Source: VMCP01 sp964527775 (lineage in GTDB: Bacteria; Bacteroidota; Bacteroidia; NS11-12g; UBA955). From it: a DNA stretch of 64,000 nt. Positions 34,701-43,138 of the stretch are shown piece by piece (position 1 is the first letter of the stretch; every line of letters begins with the position of its first letter). The DNA lies in contig CAZGQS010000004.1 in assembly GCA_964527775.1 (NCBI GenBank), positions 84,790-148,789 on the forward strand. Reading direction: 5' to 3'. The translations under genes and the position numbers were made by a program. The notes below the pieces were generated by a model, which had not been told where the DNA came from, ran no database searches, and saw only the letters and a program-made list of their open reading frames with translations.

Positions 34701-34924
34701 TGGAGTTTAATTTCGATTATTATTTGCGGATACCTTTAAAGTTAGCCACCAAAGAGGCACTAGGCAAACTTTTAAACAAGAAACCAGCAGAAATAGATCC
34801 AAATCAGACCGATGAAATTGCAACTTTAGATCCAACGAAAAAAGTTAAATTCATCAATTTGAGAATGAAAGGAAATCCAGATAATTTCAAGATTACCTTA
34901 GCTAAGGACAAGAAAAAGGGTTAG
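31757..34924 (+). CDS. AsmA-family protein
   Basis: 1055 residues: a single N-terminal membrane anchor (about 8-27) followed by a very long periplasmic, beta-rich region. The start (QISLKDVQISPFANFPYISIDLKEVKV and LLKLKDGYLHIVQDVNGNFNI) and the C-terminal part (HIDITKGRLSIPKMLINSSLGFIELSGKQDMEF) are typical of the AsmA/YhdP group, now seen as bridge-like lipid-transfer proteins between the two membranes. Such a role here is inferred from family. A TATCTTCG near-box lies 26 nt before the ATG. Convergent with the sugar dehydrogenase (3 nt between stops). Confidence 0.88.
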   Translation: MLKFRWQRILLGICLAVAILFGVITTTLNYKKDQIINDLVQELNADFVGQISLKDVQISPFANFPYISIDLKEVKVFQDKNSLKTPILDLKDLYVGFDLWTILSGKYNIKLLKLKDGYLHIVQDVNGNFNIAKALATKSETEVSSEALHLDLQKIEISDVEIDKLNEENNILIDVKISKAKSKLKLSDTQTSFTLDSKFLLTVIKGVDTTLIKNKQFEIDTKLKYSDVSQILNVDPSEIRLEDALFKMQGNMDFDNDMFLDLRFEGAKPNFDLFIAFAPKELVPVLKNYDNQGKVYFDCSIKGKSINGHNPKIDANFGCSEAYFANKINNKKLDKLQFKGHFTNGEARNASTSQFSILNFGARPEAGLFSGSLVVRNFDSPDIKLKLISDFQLDFLAKFLNLESLKNLKGSVKLTMNFRDIIDLEHPERSIEKLNESYFTELLVKDLSFSSPDYHLAVKDLDISTSVRGTEAKVDYFNLKIGKSDISVKGKISDLPAILHHTDKLVVTELVVNSKYLDIYELTNTGKKGVEPVNEQIENFRANLLFKSSAKSILESPNLPVGEFFIDDLYAKMKHYPHTLHDFEADVMIDKRDLRIIDFKGEIDKSDFHFAGKLFNYDLWFMDKPLGDTKIEFALDSRLLQLADLFSYGGENYVPKDYRYEELSKLNIHGFADLHFNNGLRSTDLYIDHIDAKMKVHPMRFENFSGRFHLEDHNLKVEKFSGKIGRSSFVANMNYYFGDDLGRKKDRNFLYLNSPNLDFDELFNYNPAPVINQSNTAKHDSVFNVFQIPFPDMSFHFGVKHLKYHRIMLDDFDLHIRTQKNHHIHIDSMNVYAAGGQIRIKGDLDGSSKSKLYFNPNMSFQNVNLDKLLFKFENFGQDHLVSEQLHGKISGSLYGQIHIHPDLVPIIDDSEIHLDLEVVDGQLVNYGPMMYFADYFQDKNLKRVSFDTLVNHIDITKGRLSIPKMLINSSLGFIELSGKQDMEFNFDYYLRIPLKLATKEALGKLLNKKPAEIDPNQTDEIATLDPTKKVKFINLRMKGNPDNFKITLAKDKKKG

Positions 34925-34927
34925 TCC

Positions 34928-36178
34928 TTACTGCTTGTCAATTTTATACAATCTACCAGCATCTGTGATGGCATATAAAGTACCATCGGCGCTTTGAGTG
35001 ATGTCTCTGAATCGTTGTTGTTCCGAAACCAAAAGGCGTTCTTCTCCGAGTACTTTATTATTTTGAATGTGCAGTCGAGCAATGTGAGTACCACCAAGCG
35101 CTCCTACAAATAGGTTGTTTTGCCATTCGGGAATTTTATTTCCCTTGTAAAAGGTCATTCCGCTGGGCGAAATTGCTGGGTCCCAATAATAAATGGGTTG
35201 TTCCATGTCTTCTTTTTGTTGAATGCCTTGACCTACTTTTTGTCCGCTGTATTCAATTCCATAGGTAATTATGGGCCAACCGTAGTTTTTCCCTGGGTCT
35301 AGTAAATTGATTTCGTCGCCCGCCTTTGGACCAAATTCCCCCAGCCAAATTTGACCGGTAATGGGGTGAATGGCTAATCCTTGTGGATTACGATGTCCCA
35401 TGGTGTAAAGTTCTTCGAGGGCTCCCGTACCATTAAATTTTGGATTATTTGGAGCGGCTTTGCCTTCGGTGGTAATTCGAATCACTTTACCCAAGCTACT
35501 AGATACGGATTGTGCTTGATTTCTGATGTTTGCATCTGAGCGTTCGCCCAAGCTGATCAACAAGTACCCTGAATTATCCATTACAATACGAGCGCCATAA
35601 TGCAAATTGCCGTTGTAGGGAGTATTGGATCGGTAAATCACCGATACAGATTCTAGGGCATCTTCATTTTCAGACAATCTGCCTTTGGCCACCGATGTAA
35701 CACTACCTCCAGCTACACTTTCTGAGTAAGCCCAATAAAGCATTCTATTTGACTGAAAATTTGGGTCTACACAGATACCGAGAAGTCCGCCTTGTCCTGA
35801 GTAATAAACCGGAGGTACATTGGCAATATTTCCGCTTAGAATTCCTTCGGGAGCAACCGTTTTCATGTTCCCCCCTTGCTCGGTGATGATGAGTTTCCCA
35901 TTAGGTAATGCGGCAATTCCCCACGGGTCTTTTAAACTACTGCTGATGATTTGAAATTGGAATGGTGTTTTTGTTTTAAGGCTTCCAACCCGAGTTTGTC
36001 CAATAAAAGCGGGTGCATATTTCGTCACCGTTGGTCTAGTTTCGACGGGCGCACCTAGTTCGAGGGTTATGGTTGAATCTTTGGGATTGTTATTGTTTGG
36101 GGATTCACCTTTTTTACAAGAGTTAAGATGTACTAATAATGTAAATGCTAGGGTGATTTTTAGGGTGGCGTTTTGCAT
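34928..36178 (-). CDS. PQQ-dependent aldose sugar dehydrogenase-like lipoprotein
   Basis: 416 residues with a lipoprotein signal ending LNSC, then a six-bladed beta propeller of the soluble glucose/aldose dehydrogenase (YliI/Asd, PF07995) type: PWGIAALPNGKLIITEQGG, GQGGLLGICVDPNF, GRNPQGLAIHP-like HRNPQGLAIHP, WLGEFGPKAGDEINLL, GKNYGWP and ISPSGMTFY. These hold calcium, PQQ and the catalytic His in the family. The longer open frame adds 20 residues (from 36238), but the promoter box at 36193-36200 falls inside that extension and the signal peptide fits the ATG at 36178, so the shorter form is chosen. Confidence 0.88.
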   Translation of the reverse strand: MQNATLKITLAFTLLVHLNSCKKGESPNNNNPKDSTITLELGAPVETRPTVTKYAPAFIGQTRVGSLKTKTPFQFQIISSSLKDPWGIAALPNGKLIITEQGGNMKTVAPEGILSGNIANVPPVYYSGQGGLLGICVDPNFQSNRMLYWAYSESVAGGSVTSVAKGRLSENEDALESVSVIYRSNTPYNGNLHYGARIVMDNSGYLLISLGERSDANIRNQAQSVSSSLGKVIRITTEGKAAPNNPKFNGTGALEELYTMGHRNPQGLAIHPITGQIWLGEFGPKAGDEINLLDPGKNYGWPIITYGIEYSGQKVGQGIQQKEDMEQPIYYWDPAISPSGMTFYKGNKIPEWQNNLFVGALGGTHIARLHIQNNKVLGEERLLVSEQQRFRDITQSADGTLYAITDAGRLYKIDKQ

Positions 36179-36192
36179 TTTTTTACTTTGGG

Positions 36193-36200
36193 CAATGATA
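36193..36200 (-). promoter_or_regulatory. TATCATTG variant -7 box, sugar dehydrogenase gene
   Basis: TAnnATTG variant 14 nt before the ATG at 36178, inside the longer open frame. Confidence 0.4.
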
Positions 36201-36332
36201 GTTTGATTTTGATGATGAATGGTTTTGTGAACTGTCATTTTTTAATAAGTATTTAGTTATTAATTTCATCAGATGGGTGTATGAAAGGTTACGTAGAATC
36301 AAATGGTTTGAAATTATTGAGTTAAGATTAAT

Positions 36333-36340
36333 TACTTTTG
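36333..36340 (+). promoter_or_regulatory. TACTTTTG promoter, methyltransferase 36345
   Basis: TTG (36308-36310), 22 nt, TACTTTTG, then 4 nt to the ATG (36345); predicts a leaderless mRNA. Confidence 0.65.
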
Positions 36341-36344
36341 CCGC

Positions 36345-37247
36345 ATGAGTATTGCCTCAACCATTTTAAAGAGATTGTTTCTCCCACCTCATATTTTTAG
36401 AGTCATCAAATTGCAACGCAATCGCAAGAAGCACGACAGATCTGCAGATGATGCTCAGTTAAAATTGTATCACGATATTTTGCCAGGAGATTACTTGCAT
36501 TATGGGTATTTTGAGAATCCAGATATTCATCCCTTAGATATGTCATTTAGGATGATTTACGAAGCTCAAGACAATTATGGTAAGAAGTTAACCTCCTTGA
36601 TCACTGATTTTGAAAATCCTGTGTTTGATGTTGGATGTGGTATGGGTGGATTGTTGGGGCAGATGAATTCTATGAACTTAAAGGCCATTGGACTTACTCC
36701 TGATGTCAATCAAGTGAAACACATCAAGTCTAAATATCCGAATGAGGTGGTTCATTCAAAGTTTGAGGATTTTAACTCAGATGGTTATGAAGGGTATTTT
36801 GGAACTCTGATTACATCAGAATCTCTTCAATATTTGAAATTAGATATGGCTTTGCCTTTGATTCAGAAGGTGTTGAAAGACGGCGGAAAATGGATTGCTT
36901 GTGATTATTTTAAAACCGGAGCAAAAGGGGAGAAAAGCGGACACAATTGGGAGGTATTTGAGCAAAAGCTGAAAGAAAACGGATTTAAAATCACGTTTCA
37001 GGAAGATATAACCAAGCACATATTGCCCACTATTGGTTATGCGCATCACTGGGCTACGAAAATTGGGGTTCCTTTGAAAAATTACGGAATTGGAAAGTTA
37101 AAGGTGAAAGCTCCAGGAATCTATTACGCTTTAGAGACTGTGTTACCGGGAATAGATGCAAAGATTGAAAAAAATATTCAGACGGTAGACCCTGAAATAT
37201 TTGCTGCCAACAAGAGGTATATCTTGATGGTCATTGAAAGAGCGTAA
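36345..37247 (+). CDS. Class I SAM-dependent methyltransferase
   Basis: 300-residue methyltransferase resembling the cyclopropane-fatty-acid-synthase/sterol-methyltransferase branch. HYGYFENPDIHPLDMSF near residue 48 precedes SAM motif I VFDVGCGMGGLL (about 93-104), then SESLQYLK and GGKWIACDYF. The N terminus is basic (RVIKLQRNRKKHDR), which may contact membrane lipid. The methyl acceptor is unknown; lipid or small-molecule substrates are more likely than protein or nucleic acid given the family. Convergent with the small lipoprotein gene, 2 nt between stops. Confidence 0.85.
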   Translation: MSIASTILKRLFLPPHIFRVIKLQRNRKKHDRSADDAQLKLYHDILPGDYLHYGYFENPDIHPLDMSFRMIYEAQDNYGKKLTSLITDFENPVFDVGCGMGGLLGQMNSMNLKAIGLTPDVNQVKHIKSKYPNEVVHSKFEDFNSDGYEGYFGTLITSESLQYLKLDMALPLIQKVLKDGGKWIACDYFKTGAKGEKSGHNWEVFEQKLKENGFKITFQEDITKHILPTIGYAHHWATKIGVPLKNYGIGKLKVKAPGIYYALETVLPGIDAKIEKNIQTVDPEIFAANKRYILMVIERA

Positions 37248-37249
37248 GC

Positions 37250-37654
37250 TTATTTTTTACTTAGAATTCCAGATCCCAATACGGCGAATTCAGCCGTGTC
37301 GTTGGCGGTGTTGATTCTGTGGCTGTAATCAAAGCTGCCTGTTTTTCTGATAATCTGAATTTTTTCAGTACCGTTTGGTAAGGATTTGTTGATGTTGATG
37401 ATGTTTTCTGCACCAAAATAATACTTGTTATCATCAATGTTTAAGTATAGACCCTCTTTGTCTTCCCACATGGTGTGTGTGATGGTATCTCTAAAAAATC
37501 GGGTGTTTGTGGGATTAGTATTGCTTCCTTTGTAGGTATACTCAGTGAAGGCAATATCGCCTTCGAAGGTTCCTTTGTTAACGGGTTTGCCTGTGATGGT
37601 TTCACAAGAATTCAATAGGGCCAAGGTGAGGATAAATCCCAAAAGAGTTTTCAT
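37250..37654 (-). CDS. Small lipoprotein of unknown function
   Basis: 134 residues; a signal peptide ends LLNSC, then a probable small beta-barrel-like domain (FEGDIAFTEYTYKG, FRDTITHTMWEDKEGLYLNIDDNKYYFG). The alternation of hydrophobic and polar residues suggests a DUF4412-like or other periplasmic beta fold, but no family is recognised with confidence. It lies 12 bp past the end of the DUF5686 gene and has its own TAGTTTTG box overlapping that gene's stop codon. Confidence 0.7.
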   Translation of the reverse strand: MKTLLGFILTLALLNSCETITGKPVNKGTFEGDIAFTEYTYKGSNTNPTNTRFFRDTITHTMWEDKEGLYLNIDDNKYYFGAENIININKSLPNGTEKIQIIRKTGSFDYSHRINTANDTAEFAVLGSGILSKK

Positions 37655-37661
37655 AATGGAA

Positions 37662-37669
37662 CAAAACTA
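37662..37669 (-). promoter_or_regulatory. TAGTTTTG -7 box, small lipoprotein gene
   Basis: Perfect TAnnTTTG on the minus strand, 7 nt before the ATG at 37654, overlapping the stop codon of the upstream gene. Confidence 0.55.
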
Positions 37670-40195
37670 CCACTTATTGTTCAATCGATCGTAATTCTGG
37701 AAGTTGATTTTGAATTGGGCAACGGGCTTGTTGAAAAGGTTGGAGTGACCAACACAATAATAAATTCCAATTTTGTATCGCTCCCGCCAGATGCGAATAA
37801 CCTTGTCAATTCCAGCGTATGCCTCAATGAAGAACATGTTTCTTCGTTCGGGGGCATAGAGCATATTCATACCCACTGATTCGTACAAACTCAATTTTTT
37901 AACCAAAGGAATCTTATTTAAAATGGCTCCGTTAAAATGATGACGGTAATGTACTTCGTAGAATCTCTTGAAGGTGACGAATGTACTATCTAGGGTTTGA
38001 AAGGCGAACATAGGAGGAGTGAAGATCAATGGGTCGCTTCGACGTTGATAGCGATAGTCAATGAGGCTAACATTTTTGCGGTTCAAAAAGGCTCCAGAAT
38101 TGGCTTTGATTTCGCTGTTGCCAAGAAGTCCCCAAGGAAAATCGTGCTCAATGGTATATTCCAGGTAATCTAAATCAATGTTGCTTTGGAGAATTCCTGG
38201 GAGGGACTTTCGGTAGGTAACGGCAAACGTGGGCCAAGCTGAACCGAGAACCACTTTTCTGCGTGGTTCGGAAATGTACTTTTGGAAAGGGGTGTAAGAA
38301 AGAGTGATACTTCCAAAAACAGCACGGTGACTCTGGAAACGGATGGCAGTGTTGTTTTCAAAAAGGCTGTCTCCCGAAGCGGCGAATCGGTAAGATGAAA
38401 TGTCTTTTCTGTCGCTGATTTCCGCTCTGAATCTTAGGTAAAGCCCGTTGGTGATTTCTTGTCGGTGGTAAGCGGTTAAATGATCGTGTTGGTAAAAGTT
38501 ATCTCTTCTAAACACGTCTACATAGGCTGCAAATGGGTTGATAAATCCAAAATCTCTACCCACTTGAATCCAGATTCTTTTTTGTTTGTAAGGATTGTAG
38601 AGCGTGGTAAAAATGATATTACCTCTGATATCACGATTTAAAACGCCGTAGGAGAGGTTCGGAACGAATCGAATGGTTTTTTTGTTTTCAAAGGTTTTTT
38701 CAAGCGCACAGAAAAACACTCCGCGTCCACCGCCAGGCCACCAAGGTTGGTAGGTTATCCATAAGGGTTGGAAGCCCATTTGAATGCCCTTACGTCTATC
38801 TTGGAAACCCTGACCTTCAAGAACGAGGCTTTTGAAGGTGACTTTGTTGATGAGCCGTTCAATGGAATCAAGGTAGTCATCTGAATTATGAACGCGTTCA
38901 ATGCTATCGGTTTGTGAAACAAATTTTTCTTCTATTACAGATAAGGGGATGACCCTGTTTTGTTTCCAAAAAGAGGTGTCTCTGTCATAGGCTTCCTGTT
39001 CGGTCTTGCTAAGTTCTAAACCAAAGTGTTTTTTAGGGAAATTCGGGTTGGTCTGAATGTTAGAATATATGACCTTGGTATTGCCTAAATTTAAGGTACT
39101 ACCTGATTTTGAGGTATAATCAAAAGATTGGCTATCAATCAGTATGAGACTGTCTTTGGTGAGTCGGTATGTTTGTTTGAGTCTCATGGAATTGTATTCG
39201 GCCATGAGGTGTTGTGGAATGTTCAAATTGAGTTTAGAAACGTAAAAAGCCGTATCAACCAAATGAAGTTCGCCATTAAAGGTAGCATTAGAGGTTTGTC
39301 TTCCGTCAAAACGTATGATCAAGGTTCTGCCGTGTTGTGAGTCAACATAACTTTTGATGAATCTAAAGCGATAGGCAAGAAGGGCAGAACTGGAGAGCGG
39401 CGACATGATAGGCAACGGGCTCAGGGCAGGCAGAGACAATAGATTTTGATAAATGTTGAAGTCGCCGTCTAGGGTGGTTAAATAAAACAGTCCTGATTTA
39501 TCGCCTCTGATTTTAACGGCAGTTCTAATCTCTTTGAGTTTGTTTGGTGGAGACCAATCTCGGGTCATGATGACTTCGGCCATGTTGGCGTTGACCAAGG
39601 GTTCGGACGTGTCTTTCTTTGCCTCGGTTCCAAATTCAGCAGAAATAGAGGCAGTTCCTTCTTCTTGAACGGGCTTGTATTTACTTTTTCTTTGGGACGT
39701 GACTTCCTCGAAGGCCTTGATAAATACAGTTGACGTTTGTGATGGAATTCTGGTGGCCCAAAGGTCTCTTCGAGCGATGGCTTTTCGCATGTAATTGGGA
39801 CCTGGGTCTTTCCATTTTGTTTTGACATGAACGGTTTCAACCGATTCAACCGTGGGGATCATTTTGATAATAACGGTATCTGATTTTCCTTTTTGGCTGA
39901 GGTAAGCAAATTCTTGTTCGCGGAATTCAGTTTTTGAAAATACTAGGTTGTAATTTCCTTCATCAAAAGGTATTCTGAAGTAACCATCAATGCCCGTTTG
40001 TCCAATTTTACGGTTTTCATCTTTGGTTTTAAGGTAAATATCTACATAGGCTAATGGCGCTTGGTTGGTGTCAAGCACCAATCCAGTTAATTGAGATTTG
40101 TAGATTTGTGCATTGGAACTTTGACTCAATCCGAAGAGAAAAAGAAAAAGCCCAATGATTTTTTTCATTTTATGTAAAACGTTTAAACGGCTCAT
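37667..40195 (-). CDS. DUF5686 / carboxypeptidase-regulatory-like outer-membrane protein
   Basis: 842 residues: a signal peptide (MKKIIGLFLFLFGLSQSSNAQ), an N-terminal carboxypeptidase-regulatory-like domain (about 35-115: LTGLVLDTNQAPLAYVDIYLKT, GQTGIDGYFRIPFDEG), then the long DUF5686 region whose second half is a series of amphipathic beta strands resembling an outer-membrane barrel. Function unknown; the family is common in Bacteroidota envelopes. The ATG at 40195 overlaps the OstA-like stop as ATGA, indicating coupling, while the ATG at 40168 would give a more standard signal peptide; both are possible. Confidence 0.85.
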   Translation of the reverse strand: MSRLNVLHKMKKIIGLFLFLFGLSQSSNAQIYKSQLTGLVLDTNQAPLAYVDIYLKTKDENRKIGQTGIDGYFRIPFDEGNYNLVFSKTEFREQEFAYLSQKGKSDTVIIKMIPTVESVETVHVKTKWKDPGPNYMRKAIARRDLWATRIPSQTSTVFIKAFEEVTSQRKSKYKPVQEEGTASISAEFGTEAKKDTSEPLVNANMAEVIMTRDWSPPNKLKEIRTAVKIRGDKSGLFYLTTLDGDFNIYQNLLSLPALSPLPIMSPLSSSALLAYRFRFIKSYVDSQHGRTLIIRFDGRQTSNATFNGELHLVDTAFYVSKLNLNIPQHLMAEYNSMRLKQTYRLTKDSLILIDSQSFDYTSKSGSTLNLGNTKVIYSNIQTNPNFPKKHFGLELSKTEQEAYDRDTSFWKQNRVIPLSVIEEKFVSQTDSIERVHNSDDYLDSIERLINKVTFKSLVLEGQGFQDRRKGIQMGFQPLWITYQPWWPGGGRGVFFCALEKTFENKKTIRFVPNLSYGVLNRDIRGNIIFTTLYNPYKQKRIWIQVGRDFGFINPFAAYVDVFRRDNFYQHDHLTAYHRQEITNGLYLRFRAEISDRKDISSYRFAASGDSLFENNTAIRFQSHRAVFGSITLSYTPFQKYISEPRRKVVLGSAWPTFAVTYRKSLPGILQSNIDLDYLEYTIEHDFPWGLLGNSEIKANSGAFLNRKNVSLIDYRYQRRSDPLIFTPPMFAFQTLDSTFVTFKRFYEVHYRHHFNGAILNKIPLVKKLSLYESVGMNMLYAPERRNMFFIEAYAGIDKVIRIWRERYKIGIYYCVGHSNLFNKPVAQFKINFQNYDRLNNKW

Positions 40196-41850
40196 GAGTT
40201 ACCGAACCATTTTCTTTTTTTGGAATCTTTAGAATCTTTTGATTTTGAAACAGGAAGTTCCTTGATTTTGTACTTTTTAACGGGAACTTTAACGGGGAAG
40301 GGAGTTTGGAAATCTTTTAGTGTGGGCTTGTCTTCTATGTTCCATTTGAAGCGAGAAAGTTTGGTTTCATTTTGGGGAAGTTCTTCTAAAGGGTAAATTT
40401 TACCTTTAGGTTCTACGTAGAAATGCACGGTAGAAATTTTACCATCTTTGAAGCGAAATTCCATGTTGGTGCAATCAACGGTGAAGGCAGAATTTATAGT
40501 GTCTTGTTCTTTGATGTAGTAGAGCGCCTTGCCTTTTCTGAAGACTTGAGTTTTATCAATTCGTTGGTCTGAATTTAAAAAGTAGTGTATGGAATCGCCC
40601 TGAATTTGACTGAATCTTGAGCTGTCTTCTTGTATGACAATGAATGCATTTGGATAAAGTTCACCTTCGCGCATTTTGCCGTTTTTGATGACCAAATTGA
40701 CTGAATCACCCGATAATCTGCTGCTAGAGTCCCAAATTACTGGATTTTCGCGCAGTCTGAAAGTGCTGTCTTCAGAAGTATAAATCATGCGATTTGCGGA
40801 AATACGTGTTTGCTTTTGCATGATTTTTACCTTGTTTAGGGCACGAGTTTGTTGTTTACCAGAAATAGGGCGGCGGGAGTTTTCAAGAGTATCTGCAGCA
40901 ATAAAAAGGGTATCTTTTGATTTAGTTTGGATGCCCTTAGCGTTTGGATAAACCATTGAAAGTCCAATATCATCGCGGTAAAATCCTTGATTTCCCCAAA
41001 TTTGGAACATTTCGGTGGAGTCAATACTCCAAACATGTCCTTTGGTGATGCCGTATTTTGCTTTTTGATTTACCCAAGCAGAGTCAGCTATGAGGGTTTT
41101 CCCTGGAGAAGAATAAGCGAATTTGGTATGAAAAAAACCGTTTTTTTCTTCGGTAAAATAATAGCCTCCTTCAAAGAGTATGAGATCTTCATCGGTGTTG
41201 ATTTGAGTAAAGCTCATGAAGTTGGCTTTTTTCTCTTGGGTATTGTATTGAAGGGTATCAGATTGTATGACGTAGTCTGGGGTGATGAGTTTGACGTTTC
41301 CTTGGAAGAATAGTTGATGTTTTGCTGGGTCGTAGCTGCCTCTGTTGGAAGTAAGTTGGGTTTCTTTATCTATGATTTTACCACCGGAGCCGTACCAACC
41401 CAATTTGGTGAGGGTGTTGTATCTGAGCCAAGGGGTGGTAAGTTTCATGGATTGGTCTTTGAGTTCTACTTTGCCTTCCACAAAGGCAATATGGGTTTTA
41501 TTGTCGTAGAAGAGTCTATTTCCTGTCACTACCGAACCGCCGGTGTTGACAATTTTAACACCGCCAATTCCGCGCAAGGTTTCATCGGTGGGGTCGTATT
41601 CGGCTTCATCGCAATAGACGGTGGAGCCGCTCTGTTCAAATTGAACGTTGCCTTTTAACAATTGGCCTTTGTGTCCGTTGATGTCTAGGCTTTTCATTCT
41701 TCGGGCTTTTAGCGAGATGGGCTGGGCGTTTGCAGCGAAAAAACATCCCCCGAAAAAAAGGAAAACCAACCACCACCTAAGTAGCGTTTGCGCAGACCAA
41801 ATAGATCTAAGTGCAAATGGATTGATGGAGGTGATGTAACTTGCGTTCAA
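40192..41850 (-). CDS. OstA/LptA-like lipopolysaccharide-transport protein
   Basis: 552 residues: a signal region ending FFAANAQ, then repeated OstA/LptA beta-jellyroll strands (KGNVQFEQSGSTVYCDEAEYDPTDETLRGIGGVKIV, GNRLFYDNKTHIAFVEGKVELKD, DTLQYNTQEKKANF), which form the periplasmic slide carrying LPS to the outer membrane. It is longer than LptA and shorter than LptD, as is usual for the Bacteroidota form. The first start codon in frame is TTG at 41850, one base from the tilS ATG on the other strand, giving an unusually long signal segment; the start is therefore uncertain. It contains a TCCCCCGAA copy. Coupled to the DUF5686 gene. Confidence 0.85.
   Translation of the reverse strand: MNASYITSINPFALRSIWSAQTLLRWWLVFLFFGGCFFAANAQPISLKARRMKSLDINGHKGQLLKGNVQFEQSGSTVYCDEAEYDPTDETLRGIGGVKIVNTGGSVVTGNRLFYDNKTHIAFVEGKVELKDQSMKLTTPWLRYNTLTKLGWYGSGGKIIDKETQLTSNRGSYDPAKHQLFFQGNVKLITPDYVIQSDTLQYNTQEKKANFMSFTQINTDEDLILFEGGYYFTEEKNGFFHTKFAYSSPGKTLIADSAWVNQKAKYGITKGHVWSIDSTEMFQIWGNQGFYRDDIGLSMVYPNAKGIQTKSKDTLFIAADTLENSRRPISGKQQTRALNKVKIMQKQTRISANRMIYTSEDSTFRLRENPVIWDSSSRLSGDSVNLVIKNGKMREGELYPNAFIVIQEDSSRFSQIQGDSIHYFLNSDQRIDKTQVFRKGKALYYIKEQDTINSAFTVDCTNMEFRFKDGKISTVHFYVEPKGKIYPLEELPQNETKLSRFKWNIEDKPTLKDFQTPFPVKVPVKKYKIKELPVSKSKDSKDSKKRKWFGNS
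41733..41760. repeat. Copy of the A-rich/TCCCCCGAA motif
   Basis: CAGCGAAAAAACATCCCCCG followed by AAAAAAAG, inside the signal-peptide codons of the OstA-like gene. It differs at two positions from the copy at 54215-54242. Confidence 0.65.
41837..41844 (+). promoter_or_regulatory. TAACTTGC variant -7 box, tilS
   Basis: Variant box 7 nt before the ATG (41852), lying inside the 5' codons of the divergent OstA-like gene. TAATTTGC on the minus strand (41867-41874), inside tilS, is the matching candidate for the OstA-like gene. Confidence 0.4.
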
Positions 41851-41851
41851 A

Positions 41852-43108
41852 ATGTCAAATCAACCCGCAAATTACCTATTAAATTCCATTTTGGCGGAGT
41901 CAAATCGTTGGGAGTGGAACTTAGACCGACAATTGACTTTGTTGGGGGTATCTGGTGGGAGGGATTCAACGGCTATGTTGTTGGCATTTGTGGAATTGAA
42001 GTTGCCGGTGGTGGTGGGCCATGTTAACTATGGTCTTCGAGGAGAAGACAGCCACGGAGACTCACAATTTGTACAAGAATTATGCGAAAAATTGGGCGTT
42101 AAGTGCTGCATCTTAGACGTAAAGGCGAGCGCAGGCTTTGAAAAACATTCGGGTGAATCAACTCAAACATGGGCTAGAAGAGTGAGATACGATTTTTTTC
42201 AGAAAATCATGCTTGAAGAGGAGGCGGCGCATTTGGCGGTAGCGCATCATTTGCAAGACCACTTTGAGCACTTGTTTATTTATTTATCTAGAGGACAAAA
42301 CCACCATGCTTTTTCGGGGATGAGAATTCAAAATGGCAAGTTGATTCGACCTATGTTGAAAGTCAAACCGTCAGCAATTGTAGAATTTTTGAAGCAGCGT
42401 GGGGTTGGTTGGCGAGAAGATGCATCGAATGAATCACTAAAATATTTGAGAAATAAGGTGCGCTGGGGTATTGTAACACCTTTACTGGCTGAAAATGAGG
42501 CTCTTTTAGATGAATTTTTAGAGAGCAGCGAGCATTTTCAAGCTGGTTTTGATGAAATTAGACAAAGATTCGAAGTTAAGTGGCCCCGGAACGAATTAAA
42601 GAAAGGGTTGATCTTTAATTCTGATGACCGTTGGCTTTATTGGGGTGTAATTGATGATTTTATGAGGGCGCTAGGTTTTACATCGTCTGATGTGGAGCAG
42701 TTTTTTAGTTTGGCGTCAAAGGTGGGGGCTTTCCGAGAAGTGGGAAATTACGTAATGAGCAAAGAACGCCATTCACAGATTTTGGTTTATGAAAAGGTAA
42801 ATGTTGAAGATTTGGAAGACGTTTGGCGAATCAATGTCCCAAGGGAGTGGAAAGAAAAGAATTTGGAAATTAGGGGTTGGCGGATGGGAGACAAAATTCA
42901 GGTGTACGCTGGCGGGCGATTGATTACTAAGAAGATAAGTGATGTATTTGTTGAATTGAAATGGAACCGATTGCAAAAACAGAGGTGTAGATTGTTGGTG
43001 GTTGATGGTGAAATAAAGGCTGTAGAAGGCGCTATGATGTCGAGGGAATTGCAAAATAGTAAAGAGTTGATGGTGGAAATAGTGGTTAACGGAAAAAACA
43101 TTGGGTAA
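41852..43108 (+). CDS. tilS: tRNA(Ile)-lysidine synthetase
   Basis: ATP-dependent modification of the wobble C of tRNA-Ile(CAU) to lysidine, which makes it read AUA. 418 residues: PP-loop SGGRDS (34-39), HVNYGLRG, ESTQTWARRVRYDFF, AHHLQDHFEHLFIYLSRG and GVGWREDASNESLKYLRNKVR, then a substrate-binding domain and a C-terminal TilS domain (RGWRMGDKIQVYAGGRLITKKISDVF). Start set by the ATG after the TAACTTGC box. Confidence 0.95.
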   Translation: MSNQPANYLLNSILAESNRWEWNLDRQLTLLGVSGGRDSTAMLLAFVELKLPVVVGHVNYGLRGEDSHGDSQFVQELCEKLGVKCCILDVKASAGFEKHSGESTQTWARRVRYDFFQKIMLEEEAAHLAVAHHLQDHFEHLFIYLSRGQNHHAFSGMRIQNGKLIRPMLKVKPSAIVEFLKQRGVGWREDASNESLKYLRNKVRWGIVTPLLAENEALLDEFLESSEHFQAGFDEIRQRFEVKWPRNELKKGLIFNSDDRWLYWGVIDDFMRALGFTSSDVEQFFSLASKVGAFREVGNYVMSKERHSQILVYEKVNVEDLEDVWRINVPREWKEKNLEIRGWRMGDKIQVYAGGRLITKKISDVFVELKWNRLQKQRCRLLVVDGEIKAVEGAMMSRELQNSKELMVEIVVNGKNIG

Positions 43109-43123
43109 GCGTTTGGGAATGAC

Positions 43124-43131
43124 TAAATTTG
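43124..43131 (+). promoter_or_regulatory. TAAATTTG promoter, nucleotidyltransferase-murF/alr operon
   Basis: TTG (43101-43103), 20 nt, TAAATTTG, 7 nt, ATG (43139). Confidence 0.65.
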
Positions 43132-43138
43132 CTTTAAG

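Noticed and set aside
41700..41770. Shared FGGxFFA signal-peptide sequence in two proteins as evidence of homology
   Set aside because: The similarity is at DNA level (TCCCCCGAA motif); the mature proteins are unrelated and the same motif occurs in non-coding DNA and in another frame in pdxH.
41852..43108. TilS as inactive because the DD pair in its HxxDD motif is QD
   Set aside because: As I recall, other Bacteroidota also vary at the first position, and all other motifs are present.
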